Assembly: GCF_900141845.1 (NCBI RefSeq)
Contig: NZ_FQZB01000009.1
Span: 62,001 to 126,000 of the forward strand
Length of the DNA stretch: 64,000 nt
Direction of reading: 5' to 3'
Source: Clostridium cavendishii DSM 21758
GTDB taxonomy: Bacteria; Bacillota; Clostridia; Clostridiales; Clostridiaceae
The position numbers and the translations under genes were made by a program. This document shows, piece by piece, positions 36,957 through 46,288 of the stretch (positions within the stretch are counted from its first letter, which is position 1; every line of letters starts with the position of its first letter). The notes below the pieces were generated by a model. The model saw only the letters and a program-made list of their open reading frames with translations. It was not told where the DNA came from and did not search any database.

Positions 36957-37577
36957 CTACTTCTGAAGAATTTGTTTTATTTTTGCAACCATAATATCTA
37001 TCGCTACTTTATTTTGTCCACCTTCTGGTATTATTAAATCTGCATGTCTTTTAGTTGGCTCTGTAAATTGTAAGTGCATAGGTCTTACAACTCCTAAATA
37101 TTGATTAATAACTGAATCCACAGTTCTTCCTCTTTCATTTATATCTCTAACAAGCCTTCTTATTATTCTTACATCAGCATCTGTATCCACATATATTTTA
37201 ATATCAAGAAGTTCTCTTATTCTAGGATCTTCAAGAACTAATATTCCTTCTACTATTATTATTTCCTTAGGTTCTACAGGAACTGTATTCTCAATTCTTG
37301 TATGCATTGAAAAATCATAAATTGGCTTTTCTATTAAATTTCCATTTAATAATTTTTCTAAATGCACTACTAATAAATCATTATCAAAAGCTTTAGGATG
37401 ATCATAATTAGTTTTAACTCTTTCTTCCATTGACAAATGACTTTGATCTTTATAATAGGAATCTTGTTCTATCATAGCTATGCAATCTTCATCAAATTGA
37501 TTGAATATTTCTTTTGCTATAGTACTTTTTCCTGAACCTGTTCCACCTGTAATACCTATTAGTATTGGCTTTTTCAT
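36957..37577 (-). CDS. udk: Uridine kinase
   Basis: Pyrimidine salvage: phosphorylates uridine and cytidine. 206 aa. P-loop GGTGSGKST (10-18), the EQDSYYKDQ segment with the base-binding Asp/Tyr, and IIVEGILVLEDPRIRELLDIK. The start overlaps the U32 stop (TAATG) and has GGAGG upstream. In Bacillus the same neighbour order trmR-trhP-udk is found. Confidence 0.95.
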   Translation of the reverse strand: MKKPILIGITGGTGSGKSTIAKEIFNQFDEDCIAMIEQDSYYKDQSHLSMEERVKTNYDHPKAFDNDLLVVHLEKLLNGNLIEKPIYDFSMHTRIENTVPVEPKEIIIVEGILVLEDPRIRELLDIKIYVDTDADVRIIRRLVRDINERGRTVDSVINQYLGVVRPMHLQFTEPTKRHADLIIPEGGQNKVAIDIMVAKIKQILQK

Positions 37578-38800
37578 TAGTTCTCCTCCTTGTTTTTTAT
37601 TAACATATCATTTTTATTCAAAGGTTTTGTGGTTTTTGCTTTGAATATCATCTGAGCTTTATTTGCGACATCTATTTTATTTTGACCTTCATAGAAATCA
37701 CTTAATGTAACCTCAAAATAATCACCTTCCGGTCTTAAAACTTCTACAGTATTCCCTTCAAATATTCTATTTCTTTGCTCTATAATTGCCGTGCTAGTTT
37801 CTGCATCATAATCCCTAACTACTCCAACTATGTCATATTCTCTTATATATGATGAGCTCTCATATATTTGCTCTGCTGATTTTCCAAAATAGAAACCTGT
37901 ATGATATTTTCTATGACTAACTTTCATTAGATTATCTAACCACTCTTGCTTGAATTCATAGTGTTCAGGATCTTCTAAATAAGCATCTAACGCCTGTCTA
38001 TAAGCCTTAACAATGGCAGCTACATAATAAGGGCTCTTCATTCTTCCTTCTATTTTAAGAGAATAAATACCACTTTCAACTATTTCAGGTATATGCTTTA
38101 TCATACATAAATCTTTAGAATTCATGATATAACTGCCTCTATCATCCTCTTTTATTTCAAAGTATTCTCCTGGTCTCTTTTCTTCAACTAAATAATACTT
38201 ATATCTACAAGCTTGAGCACAAGCCCCTCTATTTGCATCTCTACCTGTCATATAATTAGATAATAAACATCTTCCTGAATAAGCCATGCACATAGAACCA
38301 TGTACAAAAGCTTCTATATCACATTCCTCTGGTAACTTTTCCCTCATTTCTCTTATCTCTTTAAATCCAACTTCTCTAGCTAAAACTATTCTTTTTACAC
38401 CTTGATCATACCAGAATTTAGCACTTCTCCAGTTAACATTATTTGCTTGAGTACTTAAATGTATTTCTAAGTTAGGAACTACTTCCCTAGCTGTAGCTAT
38501 AATAGCTGGATCAGACGCTATTATAGCATCCACTTTAAGATTATAAAGTTCTGTTAAATATTCTTCTAATCCATTTAAGTCTGCATTATGAGGAAAAACA
38601 TTCATAGTTACATAAACTTTTTTCCCTCTATCATGAGCATATTTAACACCTTCTGAAATTTGTTCATTTGTAAAATTATCTGCAAAAGCTCTTAAATTAA
38701 GCTTACTTCCCCCTAAATAAACAGCATCTGCACCAAAATCTATAGCTGTTTTTAGTTTTTCTAAGCTCCCAGCTGGAGCAAGAATTTCTGGCTTTCTCAT
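37577..38800 (-). CDS. U32 family peptidase (TrhP-like, tRNA U34 hydroxylation)
   Basis: 407 aa. The U32 signature is AFVHGSMCMAYSGRCLLSNYM... with RGACAQACRYKY, giving the four cysteines that hold an Fe-S cluster in characterised members. By homology and order (trmR-like, U32, udk) it matches TrhP, which makes 5-hydroxyuridine at tRNA position 34. Many databases still label these collagenase-like peptidases; protease activity is doubtful. Fragment encoding ends in a beta-rich C-terminal domain (about 310-407). Confidence 0.9.
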   Translation of the reverse strand: MRKPEILAPAGSLEKLKTAIDFGADAVYLGGSKLNLRAFADNFTNEQISEGVKYAHDRGKKVYVTMNVFPHNADLNGLEEYLTELYNLKVDAIIASDPAIIATAREVVPNLEIHLSTQANNVNWRSAKFWYDQGVKRIVLAREVGFKEIREMREKLPEECDIEAFVHGSMCMAYSGRCLLSNYMTGRDANRGACAQACRYKYYLVEEKRPGEYFEIKEDDRGSYIMNSKDLCMIKHIPEIVESGIYSLKIEGRMKSPYYVAAIVKAYRQALDAYLEDPEHYEFKQEWLDNLMKVSHRKYHTGFYFGKSAEQIYESSSYIREYDIVGVVRDYDAETSTAIIEQRNRIFEGNTVEVLRPEGDYFEVTLSDFYEGQNKIDVANKAQMIFKAKTTKPLNKNDMLIKNKEEN

Positions 38801-38804
38801 TTAA

Positions 38805-39449
38805 TTACCTCCTCTTAGTTAAAGCTATTCCGTCACCCATAGGTATTACCGTGGTTATTAAACCCTTATCATTAGATACCATTTCAAGATAGCTCCTCAT
38901 TCTTTTTACTATGGTTATCTTTCTTCTTTTCACTAAATCATCAGTTGCAACCATACCTCTAAAAAGCACATTATCCGCAATTATTATACCATTTTTTGAT
39001 AAAAGTCTTAAACATTCTGGAAGAAAATGATTGTAATGCCCTTTACCTGCATCCATAAATATAAAATCAAATTCACCTTCAAGTCCTTTTAGTACGTCTA
39101 GGCAATCGCCTTCTATAATCTCTATATTATCATTAAAATTATATTTAATTATATTCTTTTTGGCAAGTTCAATCATCTCTGGACTTCTTTCAATAGTCTT
39201 TATCTTAGTCTCTTTTTCTGCCGCATTATACATAAGTATAGATGAATATCCAATAGCTGTTCCTAATTCTAAAATTCTTTTTGGTTTATTTAATGACACC
39301 ATAAATTCCAAAAATTTTGCAGTTTCTTTTTGTACTATTGGAACCTTATTTTCTTTTGCAAAATCCTCAAGCTCTTTTAATATCCCAGTACTATCTGGAA
39401 TTAAGCTTCTTAAATAATCTTCCATATAATCATAAGTTATTTGGCTCAT
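38805..39449 (-). CDS. O-methyltransferase (TrmR-like)
   Basis: SAM-dependent catechol-O-methyltransferase-type enzyme, 214 aa. SAM loop LELGTAIGYSSI (about 56-67), metal/substrate segment FIFMDAGKGHY and IIADNVLFRG. In B. subtilis the homologue TrmR (YrrM) methylates 5-hydroxyuridine to 5-methoxyuridine in tRNA; location just before the U32 gene that supplies the hydroxyl supports the same job. Four-base gap to the U32 start. Confidence 0.9.
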   Translation of the reverse strand: MSQITYDYMEDYLRSLIPDSTGILKELEDFAKENKVPIVQKETAKFLEFMVSLNKPKRILELGTAIGYSSILMYNAAEKETKIKTIERSPEMIELAKKNIIKYNFNDNIEIIEGDCLDVLKGLEGEFDFIFMDAGKGHYNHFLPECLRLLSKNGIIIADNVLFRGMVATDDLVKRRKITIVKRMRSYLEMVSNDKGLITTVIPMGDGIALTKRR

Positions 39450-39463
39450 ATTTTCCTCCTAAT

Positions 39464-40492
39464 TTATAGACCTGCATTTTGGCGCTCTTTCTTTTTATTT
39501 TCAAACTCACTACTTTTATTAGTGAAGAAATGTGTTTTTTGATCTAATTCTAATATATAATATATATAATTTGTATCAGCAGGACTTATAGCAGCCTTTA
39601 TAGAAGGTTTTCCTGCATTTCCTATAGGACCAACCGGAAGTCCATAATTTTTATAAGTATTATATGGCGAATCTATTTTAAGGTCTTTATCATAAAGCTT
39701 ATCTTTATGTTCTCCCAAAGCATATATAACTGTAGAACATATTTGTAGCATCATTTTCTTGTCTAATCTATTTTTGATAACAGAAGAAATGAGTTCTCTA
39801 TCTTTATCTACTCTCGCTTCTTTCTCAATCATAGATGCTATATTAGCATACTTTTCATAGTCCTCTTCTTTTATTTCAACATTTGTTTCAATTTGTATAT
39901 CTTTTATAACAGCCTCAAATCTATCTATCATTTCTTTAATGATATCTTCTGATTTTACTTTTTTAGAAAAATTATAAGTATCTGGAAATAAGAAACCTTC
40001 CACTAAATACTTTTTACCTGGAGTATCTTTAATATAACCTTTTCCTTTGTATTCTTTACACGCTTTTAAAAATTCTTCCTTTTTTACTATTCCATTTTTA
40101 TCAAGTCTAGTAGCTATTTCATCTACTGTAAACCCCTCTGGAATTGTAACTTTTAATGTATCTCCACCTTCAGTTAAAAGCGTTATTAAATTTTTAAGAC
40201 TTGTTTCAGTCCTAACATTATATTCACCTGGTTTTATTTCTACTTTAGGTTTATTATTCTTAATATATAGCTTAGCAAAAAAACTACTTTTAAGTTTATT
40301 TTCATTTTCTAAACTATCAAAAAGATTATAAATGGAATCTCCCTCTTTTACCACAATTTTAACTGTGCTTTGAGAAGAAATTAAAGGTGAATTTTGAGTT
40401 CGTATGTACTTTAAATAAACTATACCTGAAATCATTAGTAATAAAGAAACAAAAATAGGAATTATAATTTTTAAATTAAAATATTTTTTCAT
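39464..40492 (-). CDS. mltG: Endolytic murein transglycosylase MltG
   Basis: Cuts nascent peptidoglycan strands and so sets glycan length. 342 aa. One N-terminal membrane anchor (about 8-25), LysM-like subdomain about 45-110, then the YceG domain with IPEGFTVDEIA, the catalytic Glu in ASMIEKEAR, and the typical end SPYNTYKNYGLPVGPIGNAG followed by KPSIKAA. RBS GGGGGAT. Confidence 0.94.
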   Translation of the reverse strand: MKKYFNLKIIIPIFVSLLLMISGIVYLKYIRTQNSPLISSQSTVKIVVKEGDSIYNLFDSLENENKLKSSFFAKLYIKNNKPKVEIKPGEYNVRTETSLKNLITLLTEGGDTLKVTIPEGFTVDEIATRLDKNGIVKKEEFLKACKEYKGKGYIKDTPGKKYLVEGFLFPDTYNFSKKVKSEDIIKEMIDRFEAVIKDIQIETNVEIKEEDYEKYANIASMIEKEARVDKDRELISSVIKNRLDKKMMLQICSTVIYALGEHKDKLYDKDLKIDSPYNTYKNYGLPVGPIGNAGKPSIKAAISPADTNYIYYILELDQKTHFFTNKSSEFENKKKERQNAGL

Positions 40493-40507
40493 AAAAATCC
40501 CCCATAT

Positions 40508-40540
40508 ATAAAAGTAAATAGCCTAATTTGGCTATTTACT
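40508..40540 (-). terminator. Rho-independent terminator after typA
   Basis: Stem AGTAAATAGCC / GGCTATTTACT (40513-40540), followed by TTTATAT on the minus strand. Separates typA from mltG. Confidence 0.82.
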
Positions 40541-40572
40541 CCTATTATAATATGTTTATATGAAATAATAAA

Positions 40573-42399
40573 CTATTTTTTACTTCTACTTACTGCTCTT
40601 TTTCTTTCAGTACTATCAAGAAGTCTCTTTCTCATTCTTATATTTACTGGAGTAACCTCTACTAATTCATCAGAATTGATATATTCAAGGCATTGTTCAA
40701 GAGACATAACAACAGGAGGAGTTAATTTTACTGTATCATCTGAACCTGATGCTCTTGTATTTGATTGATGTTTTCTCTTGCAGATATTAACTTCTACATC
40801 ATCTGCTCTTGAGCATGATCCACATATCATTCCTGAATAAACTTCAGTACCTGGTGTTGTAAATAATAATCCTCTTTCTTGAGCATTAAATAATCCGTAA
40901 GTTACAGCTTCTCCAGATTCAAAAACAATTAGAGAACCTCTACTTCTTCCTGGCATATCACCCTTATGCTTTTCATATCCATCAAACACATGATTCATTA
41001 TTCCATTTCCTTTAGTGTCTGTCATGAATTCATTTCTAAATCCAATAAGGCCTCTAGCTGGAACTCTAAATTCAAGTCTTGAATAACCATTAACTGCTGA
41101 AGTCATATTTACCATTTCAGCTTTTCTAGGTCCTAATTTTTCCATAACAGGTCCCATGAATTCTTCCGGAACATCTATAGTTAAGTATTCCATTGGTTCC
41201 ATAGTAACTCCATCTTCTTTTTTGAATATAACATTTGGTTTTGAAACTTGGAATTCATATCCTTCTCTTCTCATAGTTTCTATAAGTATTGAAAGATGAA
41301 GTTCTCCTCTACCACTTACTTCAAAACAATCTGGTGATAATTCTTTAACTCTTAAACTTACATTAGTTTCAAGTTCTGTCATAAGTCTATCTCTTAAATG
41401 TCTTGAAGTAACAAACTTTCCTTCTTTTCCAGCAAATGGAGAATCATTTACCATAAAGTTCATATTCAAAGTAGGCTCGTCTATTTCTATAAATGGAAGT
41501 GCCTCTGGATTTTGTGCATCAGCTATAGTTTCACCAATGTTAGCATCACCTATACCACTTATAGCAACTATATCTCCCATTGAAATTTCTTCTGTTTCTT
41601 CTCTTTTAAGACCATTATATGTGAAAAGACTTGAAACTTTAAAGTTAGTTATACTTCCATCTTTTCTAACTATAGCAGCTTGTTGATTTTTCTTAAGCGT
41701 TCCTCTAGTTACTTTACCTATTGCTATTTTACCTACATATTCACTTGAATCAAGTGTAGTTACTAGCATTTGGAATGGTTCTTCCTTTGAACCTTCTGGT
41801 GGTTTAACATGTGATATTATAGTTTCAAATAAATCTTCCATATTGTCTTTAGGTTCTTCTAAATTGATCATAGCTATTCCTTGTCTAGCTGAAGCATAAA
41901 CTATTGGAAAATCTAATTGTTCATCATTAGCTCCAAGTTCTAAGAATAATTCAAATACTTCGTCTATTACTACTTCTGGTCTAGCATCATTCTTATCTAT
42001 TTTATTTATAACTACCATTGGATTTAATCCAAGTTCTAGTGCTTTTCTTAAAACAAATTTAGTTTGTGGCATTGGTCCTTCATAAGAATCAACAACAAGT
42101 ATAACGCTATCTACCATTTTAAGTACACGTTCAACTTCTCCACCAAAATCAGCATGTCCTGGAGTATCAACTATATTTATTTTGATTCCATTATGCATTA
42201 CAGCTGTATTTTTAGAAAGAATAGTAATTCCTCTTTCTTTTTCAAGATCGTTAGAATCCATTACTCTTTCTTCTAATTTTTCATTTTGTCTAAATATATT
42301 ACTTTGTCTAAGTAGGGCATCTACTAAAGTTGTCTTACCATGGTCAACGTGGGCAATAATTGCTACGTTTCTTATATCTTCTCTTACAAAATTGTTCAT
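40573..42399 (-). CDS. typA: Translational GTPase TypA/BipA
   Basis: Ribosome-associated GTPase linked to 50S assembly and stress adaptation. 608 aa, full length. G1 AHVDHGKTT (15-23), G2 around RGITI, G3 DTPGHADF, G4 NKID, followed by EF-G-like domains II, III, V and the BipA-specific C-terminal domain (SGDDTVKLTPP). ATG behind GGAGGA. It has its own near-consensus promoter and a hairpin in the leader. Confidence 0.97.
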   Translation of the reverse strand: MNNFVREDIRNVAIIAHVDHGKTTLVDALLRQSNIFRQNEKLEERVMDSNDLEKERGITILSKNTAVMHNGIKINIVDTPGHADFGGEVERVLKMVDSVILVVDSYEGPMPQTKFVLRKALELGLNPMVVINKIDKNDARPEVVIDEVFELFLELGANDEQLDFPIVYASARQGIAMINLEEPKDNMEDLFETIISHVKPPEGSKEEPFQMLVTTLDSSEYVGKIAIGKVTRGTLKKNQQAAIVRKDGSITNFKVSSLFTYNGLKREETEEISMGDIVAISGIGDANIGETIADAQNPEALPFIEIDEPTLNMNFMVNDSPFAGKEGKFVTSRHLRDRLMTELETNVSLRVKELSPDCFEVSGRGELHLSILIETMRREGYEFQVSKPNVIFKKEDGVTMEPMEYLTIDVPEEFMGPVMEKLGPRKAEMVNMTSAVNGYSRLEFRVPARGLIGFRNEFMTDTKGNGIMNHVFDGYEKHKGDMPGRSRGSLIVFESGEAVTYGLFNAQERGLLFTTPGTEVYSGMICGSCSRADDVEVNICKRKHQSNTRASGSDDTVKLTPPVVMSLEQCLEYINSDELVEVTPVNIRMRKRLLDSTERKRAVSRSKK

Positions 42400-42425
42400 T
42401 AATATTCCTCCAAAAAATTAAGTGC

Positions 42426-42457
42426 AAAATAAAATTGGATACTTGTGTACCCAATCT
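42426..42457 (-). terminator. Hairpin with T-rich tail between ylbF and typA
   Basis: Stem ATTGGGTAC / GTATCCAAT (42434-42455), loop ACAA, tail TTTTATTTT. It serves as the ylbF terminator but also lies downstream of the typA promoter, so it is in the typA leader. Confidence 0.7.
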
Positions 42458-42471
42458 TGTTTATCATATTG

Positions 42472-42500
42472 ATTTTAATATTATAAATTGTAAATGTCAA
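42472..42500 (-). promoter_or_regulatory. SigA-type promoter of typA
   Basis: -35 TTGACA at 42495-42500, 17-base spacer, -10 TAAAAT at 42472-42477. Predicted transcription start about 42464, 65 bases before the typA ATG. Confidence 0.6.
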
Positions 42501-42515
42501 CTATTTAATTAAACC

Positions 42516-42866
42516 TTAGTTTCCATTTGGTGCTATTACATTAACACCAATAGCTTCATTTAAAATTTTTAAAAGATCTTCCCAAATTACTGCAAACTTT
42601 GCTTCTGCTTGAATATAAGCAGAAACTTCTGGGTTTAACATAACAACATTTGCTACTTCTTGCATTTTAATTTTAGTTTCATCTTTTATTTTTCCAGTTT
42701 GCATCTGCTCAGTATAAGCTTCAAATTGAACTTTTCTAAAGTCTTCTATCATTTTTCTAAGATCTTCATTTTCATTTACTTCTTGAGATTTTTTTCTATA
42801 CTCAACTACTTCTGGTAAATTTTTAAGTTCATTTGCAAATTCGTGAGCTTTATCATAAATATTCAT
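42516..42866 (-). CDS. YlbF family regulator
   Basis: 116 aa helical protein of the YlbF/YmcA (Com_YlbF) family: IYDKAHEFANELKNLPEV near the start and MIEDFRKVQFEAYTEQ in the middle. In Bacillus YlbF, YmcA and YaaT form the Y-complex that affects RNase Y and sporulation, competence and biofilm decisions. No partner gene is adjacent; it follows rnjA by 30 bases, which fits an RNA turnover link. Confidence 0.86.
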   Translation of the reverse strand: MNIYDKAHEFANELKNLPEVVEYRKKSQEVNENEDLRKMIEDFRKVQFEAYTEQMQTGKIKDETKIKMQEVANVVMLNPEVSAYIQAEAKFAVIWEDLLKILNEAIGVNVIAPNGN

Positions 42867-42896
42867 TTTTATCCTCCTTATAACATTCTCAAATAG

Positions 42897-44564
42897 TTAA
42901 ATCTCCATTATTATTGGAAGTATCATTGGTTTTCTCTTAGTTTTTTCATATAAATACATTCTTAATTGATCTCTCATAGAAGACTTCATTGTAGCCCAAT
43001 CAGTAATATTCTTTTCTTCACAATCTAATAATACTGATTTTACTATTTCCCTAGCTTCTACCATCAAATCTTCTGATTCTCTTACATAAACAAAACCTCT
43101 AGAAATGATGTCTGGTCCTGCGACTAAAGTACCTGTTTCTTTTTCAATTGTAACTACCACAGTTAATATACCATCTTGTGATAAATGTTTTCTATCTCTT
43201 AATACTATATTACCAACATCACCAACTCCAAGACCATCTACAAATATTTGGCCTGATTGAACAGTTCCATTTTTTCTTATAGCATCCCTTGAAAGTTCTA
43301 TAATGTCTCCATTATCTACAATTACTGTATTTTGCTCTGGAAGACCTAACTTTATTGCAAGTTCTGAGTGTTGTTTAAGATGTCTATACTCTCCATGTAC
43401 AGGTATAAAATATTTAGGTTTAACTAATGAATGCATAAGCTTTAGCTCTTCTTGACAAGCATGCCCTGATACATGTACAGCCGCTAAAGATTCATATATA
43501 ACCTCCGCGCCTTTTTTAAATAGTTGATTTATGACTTTAGAAACCGTTTTTTCGTTTCCAGGTATTGGTGTAGCTGATATTATTATAGTATCACCTTCAA
43601 CAATACTTAATTTTCTATGTTCTGACGCTGCCATTCTAGCAAGTGCAGACATAGGCTCACCTTGACTACCTGTAGTTATCACGACTATTTGATCATTTGG
43701 ATACTTATTTATATTATCTATACCTACCATACTATCTTTTTCTACAGTTAAATATCCTAATTCTATAGCTACTTGAACTATATTTTCCATACTTCTTCCT
43801 GATACAGCTATTTTTCTTCCTAAGCTTTCTGCTGCAAGTACTATTTGCTGAATTCTGTGTATATTAGATGCAAAGGTAGCAACTATAATTCTTCCCTTTG
43901 CTTTTCCAAATATATTTAAGAAACTTGCGCCAACAGTTCTTTCAGACATAGTATATCCTGCCCTTTCTACATTTGTAGAATCAGCCATCATACATAGCAC
44001 ACCTTTTCTTCCAAGTTCTGCAAACCTAGCAAAATCCATTACTTCTCCATCTATCGGTGTATAATCCACCTTAAAATCCCCTGTATGAAGTACCGCTCCC
44101 ATAGGAGTATGAATAGCAATCGCCACTGAATCAGCTATACTATGGTTTGTTTTTATAAACTCTACAGAAACAGATTGTAATTTTATAACATCTCTAGGCT
44201 TTACTCTTATAAGCTCTGTTGTACTTAAAAGTCCGTGCTCTTTAAGCTTTGTCTCTACTATACCAAGCGTAAGTTTAGTACCATACACTGGAACATTTAG
44301 TTGTTTCAGAATATATGGTAACGCTCCTATATGATCTTCATGACCATGAGTTAAAAATATTCCTCTAACCTTATCTTTATTTTTTAATAAATATGAAACA
44401 TCAGGTATTACTATATCTATACCAAACATATCTTCTTCTGGAAATTTCAACCCACAATCTATAACCACTATATCTTCTTTATATTCTATAGCTGTTATAT
44501 TCTTCCCTATTTCATTTAATCCACCTAAAGGAATTATTTTGACTTTAAGTTTTTCTCTTTTCAT
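42897..44564 (-). CDS. rnjA: Ribonuclease J
   Basis: Metallo-beta-lactamase fold endo- and 5'-exoribonuclease of mRNA decay and rRNA processing. 555 aa. Zinc motif HGHEDHIG (His73, His75, Asp77, His78), beta-CASP domain with SGRSMEN, and the HVSGHACQEE motif; RNA-binding C-terminal domain to the end. ATG behind GGAGGGG. The 85-base gap before it contains an imperfect small hairpin (near 44614-44634) of unknown meaning. Confidence 0.95.
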   Translation of the reverse strand: MKREKLKVKIIPLGGLNEIGKNITAIEYKEDIVVIDCGLKFPEEDMFGIDIVIPDVSYLLKNKDKVRGIFLTHGHEDHIGALPYILKQLNVPVYGTKLTLGIVETKLKEHGLLSTTELIRVKPRDVIKLQSVSVEFIKTNHSIADSVAIAIHTPMGAVLHTGDFKVDYTPIDGEVMDFARFAELGRKGVLCMMADSTNVERAGYTMSERTVGASFLNIFGKAKGRIIVATFASNIHRIQQIVLAAESLGRKIAVSGRSMENIVQVAIELGYLTVEKDSMVGIDNINKYPNDQIVVITTGSQGEPMSALARMAASEHRKLSIVEGDTIIISATPIPGNEKTVSKVINQLFKKGAEVIYESLAAVHVSGHACQEELKLMHSLVKPKYFIPVHGEYRHLKQHSELAIKLGLPEQNTVIVDNGDIIELSRDAIRKNGTVQSGQIFVDGLGVGDVGNIVLRDRKHLSQDGILTVVVTIEKETGTLVAGPDIISRGFVYVRESEDLMVEAREIVKSVLLDCEEKNITDWATMKSSMRDQLRMYLYEKTKRKPMILPIIMEI

Positions 44565-44649
44565 ATTTCCCCTCCTTTTCCGTGTTGCTACACATTATGT
44601 ATTACAAAGGTTGTCATCTATAGTCGTCATAGAGGTCCCTTTATTATCT

Positions 44650-45102
44650 TTATTTTTCTTTACAGTCTTCACATAATCCAAAAAATTTAACACTATGATC
44701 TAATATTTTAAACTTATAAGTTGATTCAATTTGTGCTTCTAAATCCTCAAGTAGATCATCTTGAACTTCTAGAACTTTACCACAAGAATTACAAACTAAA
44801 TGATGATGCCTATGAGTCTCATTTACATGAGCAAGTTCATATCTACTACAGCCATCATTTAAATCAAGCTTATATACTACACCCATTTCTTCTAAAAGTA
44901 AAATTGTTCTATAAACTGTTGCAAGCCCAATTTCAGGACACCTTTGTTTTACTTCATCATAAATTTCTTCTGTAGTTAAATGCTTTCCTTCATTATCAAT
45001 AATTGTATCTACTATTGATCTTCTTTGAGGTGTTAATTTATAACCTCTCTTCTTTAATTCTTCTTTTAAACTTTCAAAATCTCTTGATGTTAATTGTGAC
45101 AT
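44650..45102 (-). CDS. Fur family transcriptional regulator
   Basis: 150 aa metal-dependent repressor. Winged-helix domain KKRGYKLTPQRRSIVDTI with recognition helix GLATVYRTILLLEEMG; metal sites in HVNETHRHHHLVC; structural zinc cysteines CNSCGK and CEDCKEK. Sequence alone does not separate Fur from PerR or Zur. Start at the ATG behind GTGAGG; a TTG two codons earlier is unlikely. It follows the DUF1292 gene by 24 bases. Confidence 0.92.
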   Translation of the reverse strand: MSQLTSRDFESLKEELKKRGYKLTPQRRSIVDTIIDNEGKHLTTEEIYDEVKQRCPEIGLATVYRTILLLEEMGVVYKLDLNDGCSRYELAHVNETHRHHHLVCNSCGKVLEVQDDLLEDLEAQIESTYKFKILDHSVKFFGLCEDCKEK

Positions 45103-45126
45103 TTTCAAAACCTCACTTTTCCTATT

Positions 45127-45381
45127 TTATTCTTCATCTAGGAATAAGGTAGCATATGCTTCTTCTATCATGTCTATTTCATTTTCGTCTTCTACGCTTG
45201 CTAAAACTTCATTTCCCTCTTCATCTAATACTACTTTCATAGCAATATTCACATCATCTTCACCTTCTGGTGATAATATAAAGTATTCTTCACCTTCTAT
45301 TTCTAACTTAGTAACAACATTAAATTCTATTTCATTATTATCCTCATCCATTAGAACTATTCTGCTTAAATCATTTTGCAT
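45127..45381 (-). CDS. DUF1292 family protein (YrzB-like)
   Basis: 84 aa, strongly acidic (rich in Asp/Glu). The core VLMDEDNNEIEFNVVTKLEI and YFILSPEGEDDVNIAMKV is typical of DUF1292. Function unknown. In Firmicutes it sits in a conserved group with ireB and ruvX, exactly as here. Confidence 0.88.
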   Translation of the reverse strand: MQNDLSRIVLMDEDNNEIEFNVVTKLEIEGEEYFILSPEGEDDVNIAMKVVLDEEGNEVLASVEDENEIDMIEEAYATLFLDEE

Positions 45382-45403
45382 TTTTTATCTCCTTTTACTT
45401 TTA

Positions 45404-45820
45404 TTATTTATTTGAAATTCTGTCTAGATATCCTTGTAAAATATATGTTGCAGCAATCTTATCAACTATCTTCTTCCTCTTTGCTCTAGATAAATCTGCT
45501 TCTAGCATAGCTTTATGTGCAGCTACCGTTGTAAGTCTTTCATCCCAAAATTCTATCTTAGGATCAAAACTTTCCTTCAACTTTTCACAAAATTCTTTAA
45601 CCATCTCTCCTGATGGTCCTATTGTTCCATTCATATTTTTAGGCATACCTGCAACTATTATGCTCACATCATATTCATCATATATTTTTTTTATTTCCTC
45701 AATATCCTGAGTATAATTTTTTCTTTTTATTGTTGTTATACCTTGTGCAGTCCATCCAAGTGGATCACTTATCGCTATACCAACAGTTCTTGAACCTATA
45801 TCTAAACCTAATATTCTCAT
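45404..45820 (-). CDS. ruvX: Holliday junction resolvase-like protein RuvX/YqgF
   Basis: RNase H-fold nuclease, 138 aa. First acidic residue in MRILGLDIGSRTVGIAISD, second in FWDERLTT and third region DKIAATYILQGYLD. Proposed to process Holliday junctions and in some bacteria to act on pre-16S rRNA. Second gene of the ireB-ruvX-DUF1292-fur group. Confidence 0.94.
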   Translation of the reverse strand: MRILGLDIGSRTVGIAISDPLGWTAQGITTIKRKNYTQDIEEIKKIYDEYDVSIIVAGMPKNMNGTIGPSGEMVKEFCEKLKESFDPKIEFWDERLTTVAAHKAMLEADLSRAKRKKIVDKIAATYILQGYLDRISNK

Positions 45821-45865
45821 CTGTTTCTCCTTAATTTAAAGGTTTCTCATTTTTTAAATTTATGT

Positions 45866-45899
45866 GCAAATAAAGAGTGCCCAAAGGGCACTCTTTATT
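45866..45899 (-). terminator. Strong palindromic terminator after ireB
   Basis: Perfect 14-bp stem AATAAAGAGTGCCC with complement around a 3-base loop (45869-45899), overlapping the ireB stop and followed by TTTGC. The T-run is part of the stem, so it may slow rather than fully stop transcription towards ruvX. Confidence 0.75.
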
Positions 45900-46152
45900 T
45901 TAATTCTAAATAAGCTTTTATTACTTCCTCAAGAATCTCATCTCTCTCAAGTTTTCTTACCAAAGCCCTCGCCCCATTATAATTTGTAATGTAAGTAGGG
46001 TCACCTGATATCAAATATCCAACTAGCTGATTAACAGGATTATATCCTTTTTCTTGTAGCGAATCATACACTTCCGTTAAAATAGCCTTAGTTAAATCTT
46101 TTTTGTTTTTACTAAAGTCAAACTGCATTGTATTATCTATGTTATTGCCCAT
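45895..46152 (-). CDS. IreB family regulatory phosphoprotein
   Basis: 85 aa (UPF0297/YrzL family). IreB of Enterococcus is a phosphorylation target of the PASTA-domain kinase IreK and affects cephalosporin resistance. Motifs: MQFDFSKNKKDLTKAI with N-terminal Thr residues, EKGYNPVNQLVGYLISGDPT and ARALVRKLERDEI. The ATG is 23 bases from a strong ribosome binding site with a small hairpin between them. Confidence 0.92.
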   Translation of the reverse strand: MGNNIDNTMQFDFSKNKKDLTKAILTEVYDSLQEKGYNPVNQLVGYLISGDPTYITNYNGARALVRKLERDEILEEVIKAYLELK

Positions 46153-46184
46153 AGTTCACTGCAAAACTGCAGTTTCACCCCCTC
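46153..46184 (-). promoter_or_regulatory. Hairpin-bridged ribosome binding site of ireB
   Basis: Shine-Dalgarno GAGGGGGTG at 46176-46184, then stem ACTGCA/TGCAGT with a 4-base loop (46158-46173), then GAACT and ATG. Folding the 16-base hairpin reduces the spacing from 23 to about 7 bases. Confidence 0.6.
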
Positions 46185-46288
46185 ACAATAATAGTTTATT
46201 CTATATTTAATATAACTTACATTTTATTTTATTTATTTTTTATTGATAATTATAATTTTATTATAACCCATATTTATTAATTTGTATA

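Noticed and set aside
44614..44634. Small imperfect stem in the rnjA leader
   Set aside because: Only about five pairs; no T-run and no known motif, so not listed as a regulatory element.
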